This document shows positions 51,035 to 51,056 of a stretch of 51,056 nucleotides of DNA, in pieces. The translations under genes and the position numbers were made by a program. Each line of letters opens with the position of its first letter. The stretch's first letter is position 1. The stretch is from Porphyromonadaceae bacterium UBA7207 (GTDB taxonomy: Bacteria; Bacteroidota; Bacteroidia; Bacteroidales; Muribaculaceae): positions 1-51,056 of the forward strand of contig DKUJ01000006.1 in the NCBI GenBank assembly GCA_002490635.1. The letters run 5' to 3'. The notes below the pieces were generated by a model. It was not told the DNA's origin. It worked only from the letters and a program-made list of their open reading frames with translations, and made no database searches.

Positions 51035-51056
51035 ACCTGCAAATCAGAGAAGTAAC

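Overview
The window looks like a chromosomal segment of a fairly GC-rich member of the order Bacteroidales, possibly near Muribaculaceae (family level is a guess). The pointers are lineage-typical genes (TonB-dependent receptor, DUF4254 + GT9, DUF3256, DUF1919, a GlsA/GlsB-like glycine-lipid pair, Rho with a long disordered insert) and many copies of the Bacteroidetes -7 promoter element TAnnTTTG, several with TTTG 19-20 bases upstream. I see no phage, insertion sequence, integrase or CRISPR array; the region reads as core genome with a few accessory genes.

Layout. 1-454: 5' part of a minus-strand tRNA with its promoter, then a gene-free stretch. 454-5173: TonB-dependent receptor plus surface-type lipoprotein, closed by a strong terminator. 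5372-7772: serine hydrolase and glycerate kinase. 7793-10845 (-): penicillin-binding protein 1A and a small outer-membrane barrel. 11094-17227: tightly packed cluster DUF4254, GT9, ruvB, uvrC and two unknown genes. 17350-19014: first AspT/YidE-type transporter. 19135-19907: zeta-toxin-like ATPase with a 71-residue partner, followed by a heptamer repeat. 20091-26909 (-): DcaP-like porin; an overlapping glsA-glsB-purB set; rho with a long leader. 27393-28104: a promoter, a terminator-like RNA structure and an orphan gene. 28165-32835 (-): PpiD-like isomerase and PNPase. 33126-36236: acpP, fabF, mtnN and an AlbA_2-domain gene. 36249-36887 (-): DUF1919. 37089-38381: enolase. 38553-44608: overlapping set parE, coaD, S41 protease, DUF3256, xseA, xseB. 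44620-45818 (-): M23-like protein without catalytic motifs, and a VanZ-like protein. 45972-49361: AspT and aspartate 4-decarboxylase. 49540-50945: M28/glutaminyl cyclase-like lipoprotein and SufE.

How the genes fit together. Envelope building (PBP1A, barrel, porin, PpiD, glycine lipids, GT9, M23-like protein), DNA repair and topology (RuvB, UvrC, ParE, ExoVII) and RNA turnover and termination (PNPase, Rho) dominate. AspT plus AspD form a known aspartate/alanine exchange and decarboxylation cycle that consumes protons in the cytoplasm. AcpP and FabF supply acyl chains, which the GlsA/GlsB-like enzymes would draw on.

I found no obviously new multi-gene defence or metabolic system. The best leads are the short terminated RNA in front of the orphan gene at 27592, promoters lying only 4-8 bases from start codons (possible leaderless mRNAs), the nested hairpin between fabF and mtnN, the zeta-like pair with its heptamer tract, and the unknown gene pair behind uvrC. 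Promoter, terminator and start calls come from reading the sequence by eye; no searches or folding programs were run.
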